64,000 bases of DNA from Bartonella queenslandensis (lineage in GTDB: Bacteria > Pseudomonadota > Alphaproteobacteria > Rhizobiales > Rhizobiaceae), in the NCBI RefSeq assembly GCF_018155095.1, contig NZ_NAAI01000002.1, positions 186,001 to 250,000 on the forward strand, in the 5' to 3' direction. Of the stretch, positions 40,240 through 50,712 are shown one piece after another (the first letter of the stretch is position 1; each line of letters begins with the position of its first letter). The translations under genes and the position numbers were made by a program. A model generated the notes under the pieces. It ran no database searches, was not told where the DNA came from, and saw only the letters and a list, made by a program, of their open reading frames with translations.

Positions 40240-40650
40240 CGGAATGGTAAAAATATGATGATTTTTTGATAGAGTCATACCTATAACGAAGAATAGAACG
40301 CCGTTGGATTGCTCATTCACGCACCTGTTTTTAAAAGACATCGTTCAATGCGTCTGACTCCGTTTTTTGACGGAGCCCGTGAAATGATATAACGATAAAG
40401 CTCCATGAATAATATAAAATTACAAAGCTCCTCTATCCTTACGCTTATGAAGGCGTAAGCCACATCACCCCACACACTTTCAACTCTCAATGTGCGACAA
40501 AGTTCTTGGTGCTTAAGATTATTCATAAAAGGTACTTTTATTGTAGAGTTCCACGCCACACAACTCTCTCCGTTTGTAACGTGTAAGCAAATGCTTTTTA
40601 TTGATTCAACATATAAAATTATCATTCTAAATCAATATATTAAGTTTATA
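40240..40650 (-). pseudogene. Integrase relic 4 (minus strand)
   Basis: Reads on the minus strand from a worn form of the shared flank (about 40620-40560; TTTGCTTACACG) through the arm domain: GGCTTACGCC then LHKRKDRGAL*F (about 40450-40415), HG (40382), ALNDVF*KQVRE*A (about 40350-40310), and AIQRRSILRYRYDSIKKS (about 40308-40255). Identity rests on the ordered match to relics 2 and 6 and to the DUF4102 integrase N-terminus. At least three in-frame stops. A 102-codon open frame from 40625 crosses this relic in the wrong frame. Confidence 0.75.
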
Positions 40651-40689
40651 ATAGCAATGGGATGATATTTTTCAACGTTTCGTAATTGA

Positions 40690-41178
40690 CTAGTTTTTCA
40701 AAATGAATTGCTTACAGTTTCCTGAAATATTCATTGTTTTGTAAAAATGTTTTTTAACAAATTCAAGATTTTTTAAAAATATAATATTTTTCTCAGATGA
40801 ATATTCTTTTTCGTATGCAAATACAAGAAGCATTAATATTCCTTCAAGCGTTAAGGATCCAGAAGCAAACTCTTTTGGTGTGAGGTTATTTTCTTTTAAA
40901 ATATTCACGAATTTTGATTTACTAGAAATATAGCTAGTGTAGTTTTCAATACTAGAGAAGATATTAGGGTCGTAAGTATAAGAATAGTTTTCTGTTTCTG
41001 AAAGTAAACTTTTACATTCTTTTTCAATTTTTTCTAACTTTAGAAGAAAATCTTCTGTTAAGAGATAATCTTTAGTAATTGGTGATATAAGAGGAGGCTT
41101 ATCCGTTTCTTGTTTTTTTTCTTGGGCATATGATACAAAAGGGAAAAAGAAGAGGAGGCACAATGCAAGTTTAAACAT
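40690..41178 (-). CDS. Small secreted protein, duplicated family (copy B)
   Basis: Paralogue of the gene at 39668-40138. It has 162 residues: signal peptide MFKLALCLLFFFPFVSYAQ, then EKKQETDKP and the shared LLTEDFLLKLEKIEKECK core, NNLTPKEF, and a terminal GNCK. It begins three bases after the gloB stop, so it may be translated from the gloB message. Function unknown. Copy B has about 45% identical residues to copy A by eye, with different middles, so the duplication is not recent. Confidence 0.75.
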   Translation of the reverse strand: MFKLALCLLFFFPFVSYAQEKKQETDKPPLISPITKDYLLTEDFLLKLEKIEKECKSLLSETENYSYTYDPNIFSSIENYTSYISSKSKFVNILKENNLTPKEFASGSLTLEGILMLLVFAYEKEYSSEKNIIFLKNLEFVKKHFYKTMNISGNCKQFILKN

Positions 41179-41180
41179 GA

Positions 41181-41942
41181 CTAAAAATTATCCTTTCTTT
41201 TTCGAATTTCAGCAAAAACTTCTTCATCTGTGGCATCGTTCATTGAAAGTTTTTTTCTGATTGCATCATTATCCCATCGAAGAAAGGGGTTTGTTTCTTT
41301 TTCTTGTCCTAAAGTGACAGGGAGAGTCATGGCATTTTTTGCGCGCAACAAAAAAACGTCTTCTACTCTTTGGTGGAGTTTTTTATTATGTGGATCAATT
41401 GTTAGCGCGAAAAGAGCATTGTTTTTTGTGTACTCATGTCCACAATAAAGGAGCGTTTCATCAGGAAGTTTACGAAGTTTTTTTAAAGAATTTAGCATTT
41501 GTGCGGCAGTTCCTTCAAAAAGACGTCCACAACCAAGTGAAAAAAGCGTATCTCCAGCAAAGAGTAATTTTTTTTCAGAAAAATAGTAGGACAGAGCTCC
41601 TAGCGTATGGCCTGGTGTTGAGAGAGCTAAGAGCGTGTGAGAACCAAAGAGAAATTTCTCATCAGCTTGAAGTGTTTGATCAAGATGGTGAATCTTGTCT
41701 TTTTCTGCTTCTGGTCCAATAACTATAGCGTTGTAAACTTGTTTTAATTCTGCGAGGGCTTCTACATGATCGTAATGATGGTGAGTCACAAAAATAGTGT
41801 TAAGTGTCCAATTATGGCGTTTTAAAGCATTGTGAATAGCTTTGCCTTCAGGAGCATCTATTGCGGCTGTCATTCCGCTTTTTTCGTCGTGAATGAGCAC
41901 ACCAAAATTATCTTTTCGGCAGATAAACTGTTCAATCAACAT
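41181..41942 (-). CDS. gloB: Hydroxyacylglutathione hydrolase (glyoxalase II)
   Basis: Zinc hydrolase that releases lactate from S-lactoylglutathione in methylglyoxal detoxification. It has 253 residues. Metallo-beta-lactamase motif THHHYDH at 53-59, STPGHTLGALSYY, FAGDTLFSLGCGRLFEGTAAQM and LYCGHEYT. Substrate-binding C-terminal domain present (NPFLRWDNDAIRKKL). Copy B of the small secreted family follows. Confidence 0.93.
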   Translation of the reverse strand: MLIEQFICRKDNFGVLIHDEKSGMTAAIDAPEGKAIHNALKRHNWTLNTIFVTHHHYDHVEALAELKQVYNAIVIGPEAEKDKIHHLDQTLQADEKFLFGSHTLLALSTPGHTLGALSYYFSEKKLLFAGDTLFSLGCGRLFEGTAAQMLNSLKKLRKLPDETLLYCGHEYTKNNALFALTIDPHNKKLHQRVEDVFLLRAKNAMTLPVTLGQEKETNPFLRWDNDAIRKKLSMNDATDEEVFAEIRKRKDNF

Positions 41943-42010
41943 GTTTTTTCTCCTGAACAGTATGCAATAATAAAACCGAAAAATAATCTATGTTTATGGG
42001 TACATTTTGT

Positions 42011-42697
42011 TTAAGAATCAGATTTGTCCTCTTCCGTAAAAAGTCCTTTTGAATGTTTTATAATTATAGGCATTTGAGTCAGCATGAAAAGAACTGTTAT
42101 AGGCATGACGCCAAATACTTTGAAACTCGTCCAAAAATTATCGCTAAAATTGCGCCAAATGATTTCATTTAAAAGGGCAAGAAAAACGAAAAAAAATGCC
42201 CAACGATAGGTGAGTTTTTGCCAGCCTAAATCATCAAGTTTTAAGGTAGAATCAAGAGCATAACGTAAAAGTGGTTTTTTAAAAAACATTCCACCAAACA
42301 GTATAAAAGCAAATAAGCTGTTAATGATTGTTGGTTTCATCTTTATGAAAGTTTCATTATGAAGCCAGAGTGTTAGAAAGCCAAAAACAAGAACAAATAT
42401 TCCTGAAATAAGAGGCATAATAGGAACTTGTCTTGCAAGGATCCATGAGAAGCTTAGGGAAATAATAATCGCTACCATAAAAATAGCTGTTGCAGGGAAA
42501 ATAGGCTTATTAAAATTTTGAAAAAATTCAATATTTTTTATCAACCATTCTCCCTTATAATTGGCGAAAAAGAAGGCGACCAATGGTCCCATTTCTAGGA
42601 GAAACTTAAGTGTTGGTGAGAGGGGGGGTTTTTTATTGTTGTTCATATTTTTCTCAGAATTATTGTGTGAATTAGGGTTAGATAAAGGCTGTTTCAT
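42011..42697 (-). CDS. yciB: YciB/IspZ family inner-membrane protein (septation protein A)
   Basis: Multi-spanning inner-membrane protein linked to septation and envelope integrity in other bacteria. It has 228 residues with five or six hydrophobic segments; the conserved LLEMGPLVAFFFANYK, GFLTLWLHNETFIKMKPTIIN, and WAFFFVFLALLNEIIWRNFSDNFW are all present. The N-terminal 25 residues are Asn-rich and variable. Its ATG overlaps the ftsY stop (ATGA), so it is the last gene of the dapF-mtaB-ftsY-yciB operon. Confidence 0.92.
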   Translation of the reverse strand: MKQPLSNPNSHNNSEKNMNNNKKPPLSPTLKFLLEMGPLVAFFFANYKGEWLIKNIEFFQNFNKPIFPATAIFMVAIIISLSFSWILARQVPIMPLISGIFVLVFGFLTLWLHNETFIKMKPTIINSLFAFILFGGMFFKKPLLRYALDSTLKLDDLGWQKLTYRWAFFFVFLALLNEIIWRNFSDNFWTSFKVFGVMPITVLFMLTQMPIIIKHSKGLFTEEDKSDS

Positions 42698-43950
42698 GCA
42701 TGTTTTCCTGCAATAGTTTCGGCGAAATCAGAAGCAGAAAAAGGTTGAAGGTCTTCAATACTCTCTCCTACACCGATAAAATAAACGGGTAATTTATATT
42801 TTGCTGCGATAGCGACAAGAATTCCTCCTCGCGCAGTTCCATCCAGCTTTGTCATGACTAAACCATTAACACCAGCAATATCACGGAAAATATCCACTTG
42901 GCTTAGTGCATTTTGCCCAGTCGTTGCATCAAGCGTTTGAAGAATTGTATGGGGTGCTTGGGGGGTGTGTTTTCTTAAAACACGAATAATTTTTGCTAGC
43001 TCATCCATTAATTCAGATTTATTTTGTAAACGCCCTGCTGTATCAATAATTAATACATCACTCTTTTCTTTTTTCGCTTTCTCAAAAGCATCAAAGGCTA
43101 AACTCGCGGCATCTGCTCCCAATTTTGTCGAAATAACAGGAGAATTTGTACGCTCACCCCAAATATGTAATTGTTCAATCGCTGCGGCTCGGAAAGTATC
43201 ACCAGCTGCAAGCATAACTTTTAAACCCCCTTCTGTTAATTTGGCTGCAAGTTTTCCAATCGTTGTCGTTTTTCCTGTACCATTTACACCTACCAGCAAA
43301 ATAACATGAGGCTTATGACTGAGATCAAGTTCTAATGGTATTGCAACAGGTTCCAGAACTTTTCTGATTTCTTCAGTGACAATAGTATGAATGTCATTTG
43401 GGGAAAGATCTCTTCCATAACGATTTGAAGCTAAAGTATGTGTGATGCGTGTTGCTGTTTCTACACCGAGATCAGCTTGGATAAGGATATCTTCAAGTTC
43501 TTGTAACGTATCTTTATCGAGTTTTCTTTTAACAAAGAGGTCGCCAATCGATCCACTTAGGCGTTGTGAAGAAAGAGATAGACCTTTTTTCAGACGTCCA
43601 AACCATGCTGTCTTTTTTTGTTCAACAGACGGTTCAGATAAAATTTCTTCATCCTTTTTTTCACGGATGGTGTTTGTGACAACAATTTTACTATCAGGGG
43701 GAATTTTACCAGAAAGAGAGCCTTTATCAGAATGCGACTCTAAAGACTGGGATTTTTCATCACATTCTACAGATCTTAAGCTTTGATTTTCTGCTTTTTC
43801 TTCTTGTCTTGCATCTGCAAAGATTTGGTTGTTTTTTGTCTTTTCATTTTCTTCTATTATATCATTTTTATCAGAAATAGAAATTTGCTCCATTTCCTGT
43901 TCTTTAGATTTGTTAAAAGAGAATATTTTTTTTATAAAAGATTTTGTCAT
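42694..43950 (-). CDS. ftsY: FtsY, signal-recognition-particle receptor
   Basis: Membrane-associated GTPase that receives ribosome-SRP complexes. It has 418 residues: a long acidic, low-complexity A domain (about 1-115), the N helical domain, then the G domain with GVNGTGKTT (221-229), DTAGR and TKLDGTARGG. The ATG at 43950 is chosen because AGGA precedes it; the in-frame TTG at 43968 would overlap mtaB. In the operon between mtaB and yciB. Confidence 0.95.
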   Translation of the reverse strand: MTKSFIKKIFSFNKSKEQEMEQISISDKNDIIEENEKTKNNQIFADARQEEKAENQSLRSVECDEKSQSLESHSDKGSLSGKIPPDSKIVVTNTIREKKDEEILSEPSVEQKKTAWFGRLKKGLSLSSQRLSGSIGDLFVKRKLDKDTLQELEDILIQADLGVETATRITHTLASNRYGRDLSPNDIHTIVTEEIRKVLEPVAIPLELDLSHKPHVILLVGVNGTGKTTTIGKLAAKLTEGGLKVMLAAGDTFRAAAIEQLHIWGERTNSPVISTKLGADAASLAFDAFEKAKKEKSDVLIIDTAGRLQNKSELMDELAKIIRVLRKHTPQAPHTILQTLDATTGQNALSQVDIFRDIAGVNGLVMTKLDGTARGGILVAIAAKYKLPVYFIGVGESIEDLQPFSASDFAETIAGKHA

Positions 43951-43964
43951 AAAAATTTTCCTGC

Positions 43965-45248
43965 TCAAGCAGCATTTAATTTTGGAAGGACAGCAATTAA
44001 TTTATCGCCATCATGGTCAACAATAAGGGCTTGAACAATTGTTCCTGCTTTTACACCTTTAATTTGTACAAGAGTATAATCTTCCGTTCGTCCGATTTCA
44101 TCTTTTTCAACGAGAATTGTTTGCTGACTGTTTTGTAAATGAGCAAGATGTTTTTGGTAGGCTTCCTCGCCTGCTTTACGCAGTTTCTCAGCACGCAGCT
44201 TGATTATTTTACGATTGATTTGTGGCATACGTGCGGCAGGTGTTCCTTCTCTTGGACTAAAAGGGAAAACATGAAGGTGAGTTAAATGACAATCTTTTAT
44301 TAAAGCGAGACTGTTTTGAAACATCTCTTCTGTTTCTGTAGGAAAACCAGCAATTAAGTCAGCACCATAAACCATTGTAGGACGTTTGGCACGCAATTCT
44401 TGGCAAAATTGAATAGCATGTTCACGCAAATGTCGCCGTTTCATCCGTTTTAAAATCATATTATCACCTGCCTGCAAGGATAAATGTAAATGGGGCATAA
44501 TCCTTTTTTCATAAGCTAAAAGATTTATGAGTTCTTCGTCTGCTTCAATAGAGTCAATAGATGAAAGACGTAACCGAGGCAAATCAGGGACATGATGCAA
44601 AATGGCTGAAGTTAATTTTCCTAGATTAGCTTTTCCAGGAAGATCGTGACCATAACTTGTAAGGTCAACACCTGTAAGAACCACTTCTTGAATACCCACA
44701 TTTGTCAGCTTTTTAATTTGTTCTATGACAGCCCCCATGGGAACTGAACGAGATGGTCCACGTCCATAAGGAATAATGCAAAATGTGCATCGATGATCAC
44801 ATCCGTTTTGTACCTGTACAAAAGCGCGGGTACGTTCTTGCATTGCGCTTACCATATGTGGTGCAATTTTTTTTACTTCCATGATATCATTGATACGGAC
44901 CTTTTCGGAATGGTTAATACCAAAATCAGGAAGTTGACGATAAGAATGGGCGTGAAGTTTATCTTCGTTTCCTAAAACGAGATCTACTTCTGTCATTGAG
45001 GCAAAATTTTGTGCTTCTGTTTGGGCAGCACACCCTGTTACAATGATACGTGCATGAGGATTTTCACGTCGCGCTTTGCGGATAGCTTGTTTTGCTTGTC
45101 GTACGGCTTCGGCAGTGACAGCACAGGTGTTAAAGATAATCGCACCATCTTTGAGCTGGTCTAGCCCTGAAGAGGTACTTTCTTTGCGAATGATTTCCGA
45201 TTCGTAGCTATTGAGTCGACAACCAAAAGTTACAATTTCTATTGCCAT
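43965..45248 (-). CDS. mtaB: MtaB, tRNA t6A37 methylthiotransferase
   Basis: Radical-SAM enzyme converting t6A37 to ms2t6A37 in tRNAs. It has 427 residues. N-terminal UPF0004 domain with cluster cysteines Cys10, Cys42 and Cys73, radical-SAM CxxxCxxC at Cys150, Cys154, Cys157 (CDHRCTFCIIPYGRG), and a C-terminal TRAM domain. The motif set and length fit MtaB rather than MiaB or RimO, as does the FGCRLN N-terminus. The ATG shares one base with the dapF stop. Confidence 0.93.
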   Translation of the reverse strand: MAIEIVTFGCRLNSYESEIIRKESTSSGLDQLKDGAIIFNTCAVTAEAVRQAKQAIRKARRENPHARIIVTGCAAQTEAQNFASMTEVDLVLGNEDKLHAHSYRQLPDFGINHSEKVRINDIMEVKKIAPHMVSAMQERTRAFVQVQNGCDHRCTFCIIPYGRGPSRSVPMGAVIEQIKKLTNVGIQEVVLTGVDLTSYGHDLPGKANLGKLTSAILHHVPDLPRLRLSSIDSIEADEELINLLAYEKRIMPHLHLSLQAGDNMILKRMKRRHLREHAIQFCQELRAKRPTMVYGADLIAGFPTETEEMFQNSLALIKDCHLTHLHVFPFSPREGTPAARMPQINRKIIKLRAEKLRKAGEEAYQKHLAHLQNSQQTILVEKDEIGRTEDYTLVQIKGVKAGTIVQALIVDHDGDKLIAVLPKLNAA

Positions 45249-46099
45249 CAAGAGTGATCCTTTTTGTAGCACCCTGTTAAAGGGTTTAAAAAACCACTAA
45301 AGTGATATTTTATTGGTCCCGTCATGATAATGTGATCATCTTCTCGATAAAAAATATTAAGTGTTCCCCCTGGTAAGGTTACATCGATATGGCGCTGTGT
45401 CAGACCACGTCGATAAGCTGCCACTGCACTGGCACAAGCAGCACTCCCACATGCTTGTGTTAATCCTGCTCCTCGTTCCCATGTGCGTAAATTTAGACTT
45501 TTCTTTGATGTTATGCAAGCAATGGAAATATTACACCGTTCTGGAAACAGGGGATCATGTTCAAGTTTTGGTCCATATTTTTCTAATGGAATATATTGAA
45601 TATCATTTTCAATAAAAAAGATAGCATGGAGATTGCCAATGGATATAAGGCAAGCATCTTTTAAGGGACCAGCCGTAATTTCTACGTGATTGGTATCAAC
45701 TATTTCACGTGAAACAGGCATCTCTTTTGCATTGAAACTTGGGCATCCCATATCAACAGAGATGAGATTGCCAGTCTGGCGTTTTCCTTCAACAATTCCA
45801 GCAGGGGTTTCTAAACGAAAACTTTCACCAAAATTGTGGTCTGTGAGCCATGCAACGATACAGCGGGTACCATTACCACAAGCTTTAGCTTTTGAACCAT
45901 CAGCATTCCATATTTCGATTCGGAAGTCGGCTTCTTTCTGGGTTGGTGTCTGGATAGCCATGATTTGATCAAAATGCATTTCGGGATCTGCCGATAAAGC
46001 AAGGATTGCTTGTACTGTGAGAGCTTGTGTGCTTTCGCGCATATCAGCAACAATAATTTGATTTCCAAGACCATCCATTTTGCTAAATGGCGTTTTCAT
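45248..46099 (-). CDS. dapF: Diaminopimelate epimerase
   Basis: Interconverts LL- and meso-diaminopimelate for peptidoglycan and lysine. It has 283 residues. Catalytic cysteines Cys74 (ACGNGTRC) and Cys217 (TQACGSAACASA), with the N-terminal KMDGLGNQIIVAD. First gene of the operon dapF-mtaB-ftsY-yciB. A parS-like site is embedded in its coding region. Confidence 0.96.
   Translation of the reverse strand: MKTPFSKMDGLGNQIIVADMRESTQALTVQAILALSADPEMHFDQIMAIQTPTQKEADFRIEIWNADGSKAKACGNGTRCIVAWLTDHNFGESFRLETPAGIVEGKRQTGNLISVDMGCPSFNAKEMPVSREIVDTNHVEITAGPLKDACLISIGNLHAIFFIENDIQYIPLEKYGPKLEHDPLFPERCNISIACITSKKSLNLRTWERGAGLTQACGSAACASAVAAYRRGLTQRHIDVTLPGGTLNIFYREDDHIIMTGPIKYHFSGFLNPLTGCYKKDHS
45701..45716. 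promoter_or_regulatory. parS-like ParB site 4 (inside dapF)
   Basis: TATTTCACGTGAAACA: 15 of 16 consensus bases, in dapF codons for Val-Ser-Arg-Glu. 13.4 kb from the DnaA boxes. Confidence 0.85.
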
Positions 46100-46324
46100 G
46101 AAACTTCTCTATTTCTAATAATTAATTATCAAGGGATATATGACTAAAAACCTTATAAATTTCTAGTATTTAATAAACATAAAACTAAGTACATAAATTA
46201 TTTTGTTTGAAATGAGTAATTTTAATCCTGTTTTTTTAATTTGTTAATTTATCTTTGTAATTATAACGAATATTCACTTAATTTTTTTGTGGGTCTATTT
46301 ATTGTCGTGGGAGAGAGTACAGAT

Positions 46325-46870
46325 ATGTCGTTTTCAAAAAATTCGTTTTTCGTTGCAATGTCAACTGTAATGCTTTTAGGGGGATGTTCAACAACGCGGT
46401 TTGATAATAATGATAATAATAACGCATTAGAAGTTTTTTATCCATATCAACAAATGACAACATTGGAAGTGACAGATTCATCGTATGCTTCTTCATCGAT
46501 ATCTGAAGATGTAAATGCTTCGATGTATGAAAAAGGGGATTCTCAGAGCGATGGACGAATGGCTAGTCTCGAATTGCCAAGCAATGCCACTGATCTGTTT
46601 CCTGCAAGTATTGCTGGGGTATGGAATCTTTCTATGGGGGGAAAAGTTTGTCGGATTGCAACGCCACAAACAAAGTTTGGACAAGGGTACCGAGCTGGTC
46701 CTTTACACTGTCCAGGAATTGCTTCCCAAGTGAGATCGTGGGCTGTTAAGGGAAAAAGATTATATTTTTATAATAACTATGGGCGTGTTATTATCACCCT
46801 TTATTCTTCAAATATTGATCGTTTTGAGGGACGTACACTTGATGATCATCCCGTTGTTCTAAGACGTTAG
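46325..46870 (+). CDS. omp19: Omp19-type outer-membrane lipoprotein (protease-inhibitor Inh-like)
   Basis: Homologue of Brucella Omp19, a surface lipoprotein with an AprI/Inh protease-inhibitor fold. It has 181 residues from the ATG at 46325 (GGGAG 12 bases before). Lipobox LLGGC with lipidated Cys21, a Ser/Asp-rich linker (about 25-105), then the Inh-like domain: AGVWNLSMGGKVCRIATPQT, FGQGYRAGPLHCPG and ASLYSS-like TLYSSNIDRFEG. The two domain cysteines (about 130 and 151) can form the family disulfide. Matches Omp19 rather than Omp10 in the C-terminal pattern. Confidence 0.88.
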   Translation: MSFSKNSFFVAMSTVMLLGGCSTTRFDNNDNNNALEVFYPYQQMTTLEVTDSSYASSSISEDVNASMYEKGDSQSDGRMASLELPSNATDLFPASIAGVWNLSMGGKVCRIATPQTKFGQGYRAGPLHCPGIASQVRSWAVKGKRLYFYNNYGRVIITLYSSNIDRFEGRTLDDHPVVLRR

Positions 46871-46970
46871 ATCATTTTTTGACCGCTTATGAAAAAAATA
46901 AGCTATATGGGCAGATTCGTGAAAAGTATTGATATTTTTCATTGAAAACGGTTGGAAAAAGGTTGTTTGG

Positions 46971-48170
46971 ATGGTTCTCGTTTCAACGCGCTATAAGGAG
47001 CTGGTTTCTGAAGGGAAAATCCGTTTTGATCCAGCTCAATTAGCTGTAACAGAGTACTTTGACCATTTATTAAAAAAAATTTCGGAACAAAATGTTTCTC
47101 GTCCTTGGTTTTCGATATTTTGTTTTTTTTTAAAAAGAATATTTAAAAAGAAAAGAAAAAATGTTTCTTGTGTTGCAAAACAAGGGGATGAAAATGGCTC
47201 TTTTCAGGGATTGTATATTTATGGTGAAGTAGGACGGGGTAAAACCATGCTCATGGATTTGTTCTTTTCTTGTTTGCCTAAGAACCAAAAAAAGCGTGCT
47301 CATTTTAATGATTTTATGGCTGATGTGCATGAGCGTATTAATTTTTATCGTCAAGCATCTGAGCGTGAAAAATCTAAACAAGATAATCCTATTTTAGCTG
47401 TTGCTGAAGATCTTGCACGAGAAGCAAAAGTGCTTTGTTTTGATGAATTCAGTGTAACAGATATTGCTGATGCTATGGTGTTGGGGCGGTTTATTTCTGC
47501 TTTGTTTGATAAAGAAATTTTCTTTATTGCGACTTCAAATGTGGCGCCGAATAACCTTTATTATAATGGTTTAAATCGTGAACTCTTTTTGCCTTTTATC
47601 CAAACTTTAAAAGCCTATGTTCGTGTTGTTAATCTTGATGCAAAAACGGATTATCGTCTTGAAAAGTCAAATCTACAGCCTGTGTATGTAACCCCATTAG
47701 GGAAAAAAGCAGATGGATGTATGGATCAAGCGTGGGAACTTGTGTTGCAAGGACATAAGGAAATATCTGATGAGCTTTCTATAAAAGGGCGCCTTATCCC
47801 TATTCCCCGTTTTGGTGCGGGATGTGCACGCTTTGATTATCGAGATTTGTGTGCACAGCCTTTGGCAGCGGCTGAGTATTTGGTATTAGGCGAGCGTTAT
47901 CATACGATTTTTATCGATAATGTACCGATCATGGATGATACATGTCGCAATGAAACAAAACGGTTTATTTTGCTTATTGATATTCTTTATGAACGCCACA
48001 TCCGGTTATTTATGTCGGCAGCAGCAGGTGTGGAGCATTTGTATAAGGGACATGCTCAGACTGCGGAAACATTTGAATTTCAAAGAACACAGTCACGTCT
48101 TTTTGAAATGCAAAGCTACGATTATTTGAAGTTTTGGGAAGAACATTTTCTTTTGAAGAAGAAGCATTGA
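46971..48170 (+). CDS. zapE: ZapE/AFG1-family ATPase
   Basis: Peripheral ATPase related to cell-division ATPase ZapE and mitochondrial AFG1. It has 399 residues from the ATG at 46971; the earlier in-frame start at 46929 gives a hydrophobic tail without homology. Walker A GEVGRGKT (85-92), FNDFMADVHERIN, Walker B LCFDEFSVTDIADAM and the arginine-finger-like RFISALF, TSNV region. A short basic, hydrophobic insertion (about 45-65, FSIFCFFLKRIFKKKRK) is unusual for the family. Confidence 0.93.
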   Translation: MVLVSTRYKELVSEGKIRFDPAQLAVTEYFDHLLKKISEQNVSRPWFSIFCFFLKRIFKKKRKNVSCVAKQGDENGSFQGLYIYGEVGRGKTMLMDLFFSCLPKNQKKRAHFNDFMADVHERINFYRQASEREKSKQDNPILAVAEDLAREAKVLCFDEFSVTDIADAMVLGRFISALFDKEIFFIATSNVAPNNLYYNGLNRELFLPFIQTLKAYVRVVNLDAKTDYRLEKSNLQPVYVTPLGKKADGCMDQAWELVLQGHKEISDELSIKGRLIPIPRFGAGCARFDYRDLCAQPLAAAEYLVLGERYHTIFIDNVPIMDDTCRNETKRFILLIDILYERHIRLFMSAAAGVEHLYKGHAQTAETFEFQRTQSRLFEMQSYDYLKFWEEHFLLKKKH

Positions 48171-49422
<1,252 letters not shown>

Positions 49423-49512
49423 TAAAACAAAATTTCGTTCATTAAAATAAAGTATTTTAAAATATTAAAACTTTAGGATTAATAATAATCCATAAAAGAA
49501 AAGGACAAATGC

Positions 49513-50709
49513 ATGAATATCCATGAGTATCAGGCCAAACGTCTGCTTCATGAATATGGAGCACCCATTGCCAATGGCGTTGCTGTTTATTCTGTAGAGC
49601 AAGCTGAAAAATGGGCAAAAAAATTGCCCGGACCTCTCTATGTGGTTAAAAGTCAGATACATGCTGGTGGCCGTGGTAAGGGGAAGTTTAAAGAACTTGG
49701 TCCTGATGCAAAGGGTGGTGTCCGGCTTGCTCAATCTGTTGAAGAAGTTGTTGCAAATGTTCAAGAAATGCTTGGAAAAACTTTGGTAACAAAACAAACT
49801 GGTCCAGAGGGTAAACAAGTCAATCGTCTTTATATTGAAGATGGTGCTGATATTGAGCGTGAACTTTATCTTTCACTTTTGGTTGATCGTAGCGTTGGTC
49901 GGATTGCTTTTGTTGTTTCAACAGAAGGGGGAATGGATATTGAAACGGTTGCTGAAGAAACACCAGAGAAAATTTTCACACTGTCCATTGATTCCGTAGA
50001 GGGTGTTACCTCTGCTGATTGTGCAAGACTTTGTGATGCATTAGAATTGCACGATAGTGCGCGGGAAGATGGTGAAAAGCTTTTTCCAATTCTTTATAAG
50101 GCATTTTGTGAAAAAGATATGAGCCTTTTAGAAATCAATCCGCTTATCGTGATGAAAGACGGTCATTTGCGCGTTCTTGATGCTAAAGTTTCTTTTGATA
50201 ATAATGCTTTGTTTCGTCATCCAGATATTTTAGAATTGCGCGATCTTTCAGAAGAAGATCCAAAAGAAATAGAAGCTTCAAAGCATGATTTGGCTTATGT
50301 TGCTCTTGAGGGTACCATTGGTTGTATGGTCAATGGTGCGGGGCTTGCTATGGCAACCATGGATATTATTAAGCTTTATGGAGCTGAGCCGGCGAATTTT
50401 TTGGATGTTGGTGGTGGAGCATCAAAAGAAAAGGTAACAGCTGCTTTTAAAATTATTACGGCTGATCCAAATGTTAAAGGCATTTTGGTTAATATTTTTG
50501 GTGGTATTATGCGTTGCGATGTCATTGCTGAAGGTGTGGTCGCTGCTGTTCGTGAAGTTGGTTTAAAGGTTCCCTTGGTGGTTCGTCTTGAAGGTACAAA
50601 TGTTGAGCAGGGTAAAGCGATTATCAATGACAGTGGTTTGAATGTTATTCCTGCTGATGATTTAGATGATGCTGCGCAAAAAATTGTTGCAGCCGTGAAG
50701 GGAGCTTAA
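49513..50709 (+). CDS. sucC: Succinyl-CoA synthetase beta subunit
   Basis: ATP-grasp subunit that forms succinate and nucleoside triphosphate from succinyl-CoA. It has 398 residues. [18 protein letters not shown], the ATP-grasp core ([14 protein letters not shown]), metal-binding ALEINPL-like LLEINPLIV near residue 205, and [18 protein letters not shown] with FLDVGGGA in the C-terminal half. Only three bases separate it from sucD. Confidence 0.96.
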   Translation: MNIHEYQAKRLLHEYGAPIANGVAVYSVEQAEKWAKKLPGPLYVVKSQIHAGGRGKGKFKELGPDAKGGVRLAQSVEEVVANVQEMLGKTLVTKQTGPEGKQVNRLYIEDGADIERELYLSLLVDRSVGRIAFVVSTEGGMDIETVAEETPEKIFTLSIDSVEGVTSADCARLCDALELHDSAREDGEKLFPILYKAFCEKDMSLLEINPLIVMKDGHLRVLDAKVSFDNNALFRHPDILELRDLSEEDPKEIEASKHDLAYVALEGTIGCMVNGAGLAMATMDIIKLYGAEPANFLDVGGGASKEKVTAAFKIITADPNVKGILVNIFGGIMRCDVIAEGVVAAVREVGLKVPLVVRLEGTNVEQGKAIINDSGLNVIPADDLDDAAQKIVAAVKGA

Positions 50710-50712
50710 GCG

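Noticed and set aside
40317-40625. 102-codon minus-strand frame between the two secreted-protein genes
   Set aside because: It reads integrase relic 4 out of frame; the integrase motifs are in a different frame with several stops, and no ribosome binding site fits.
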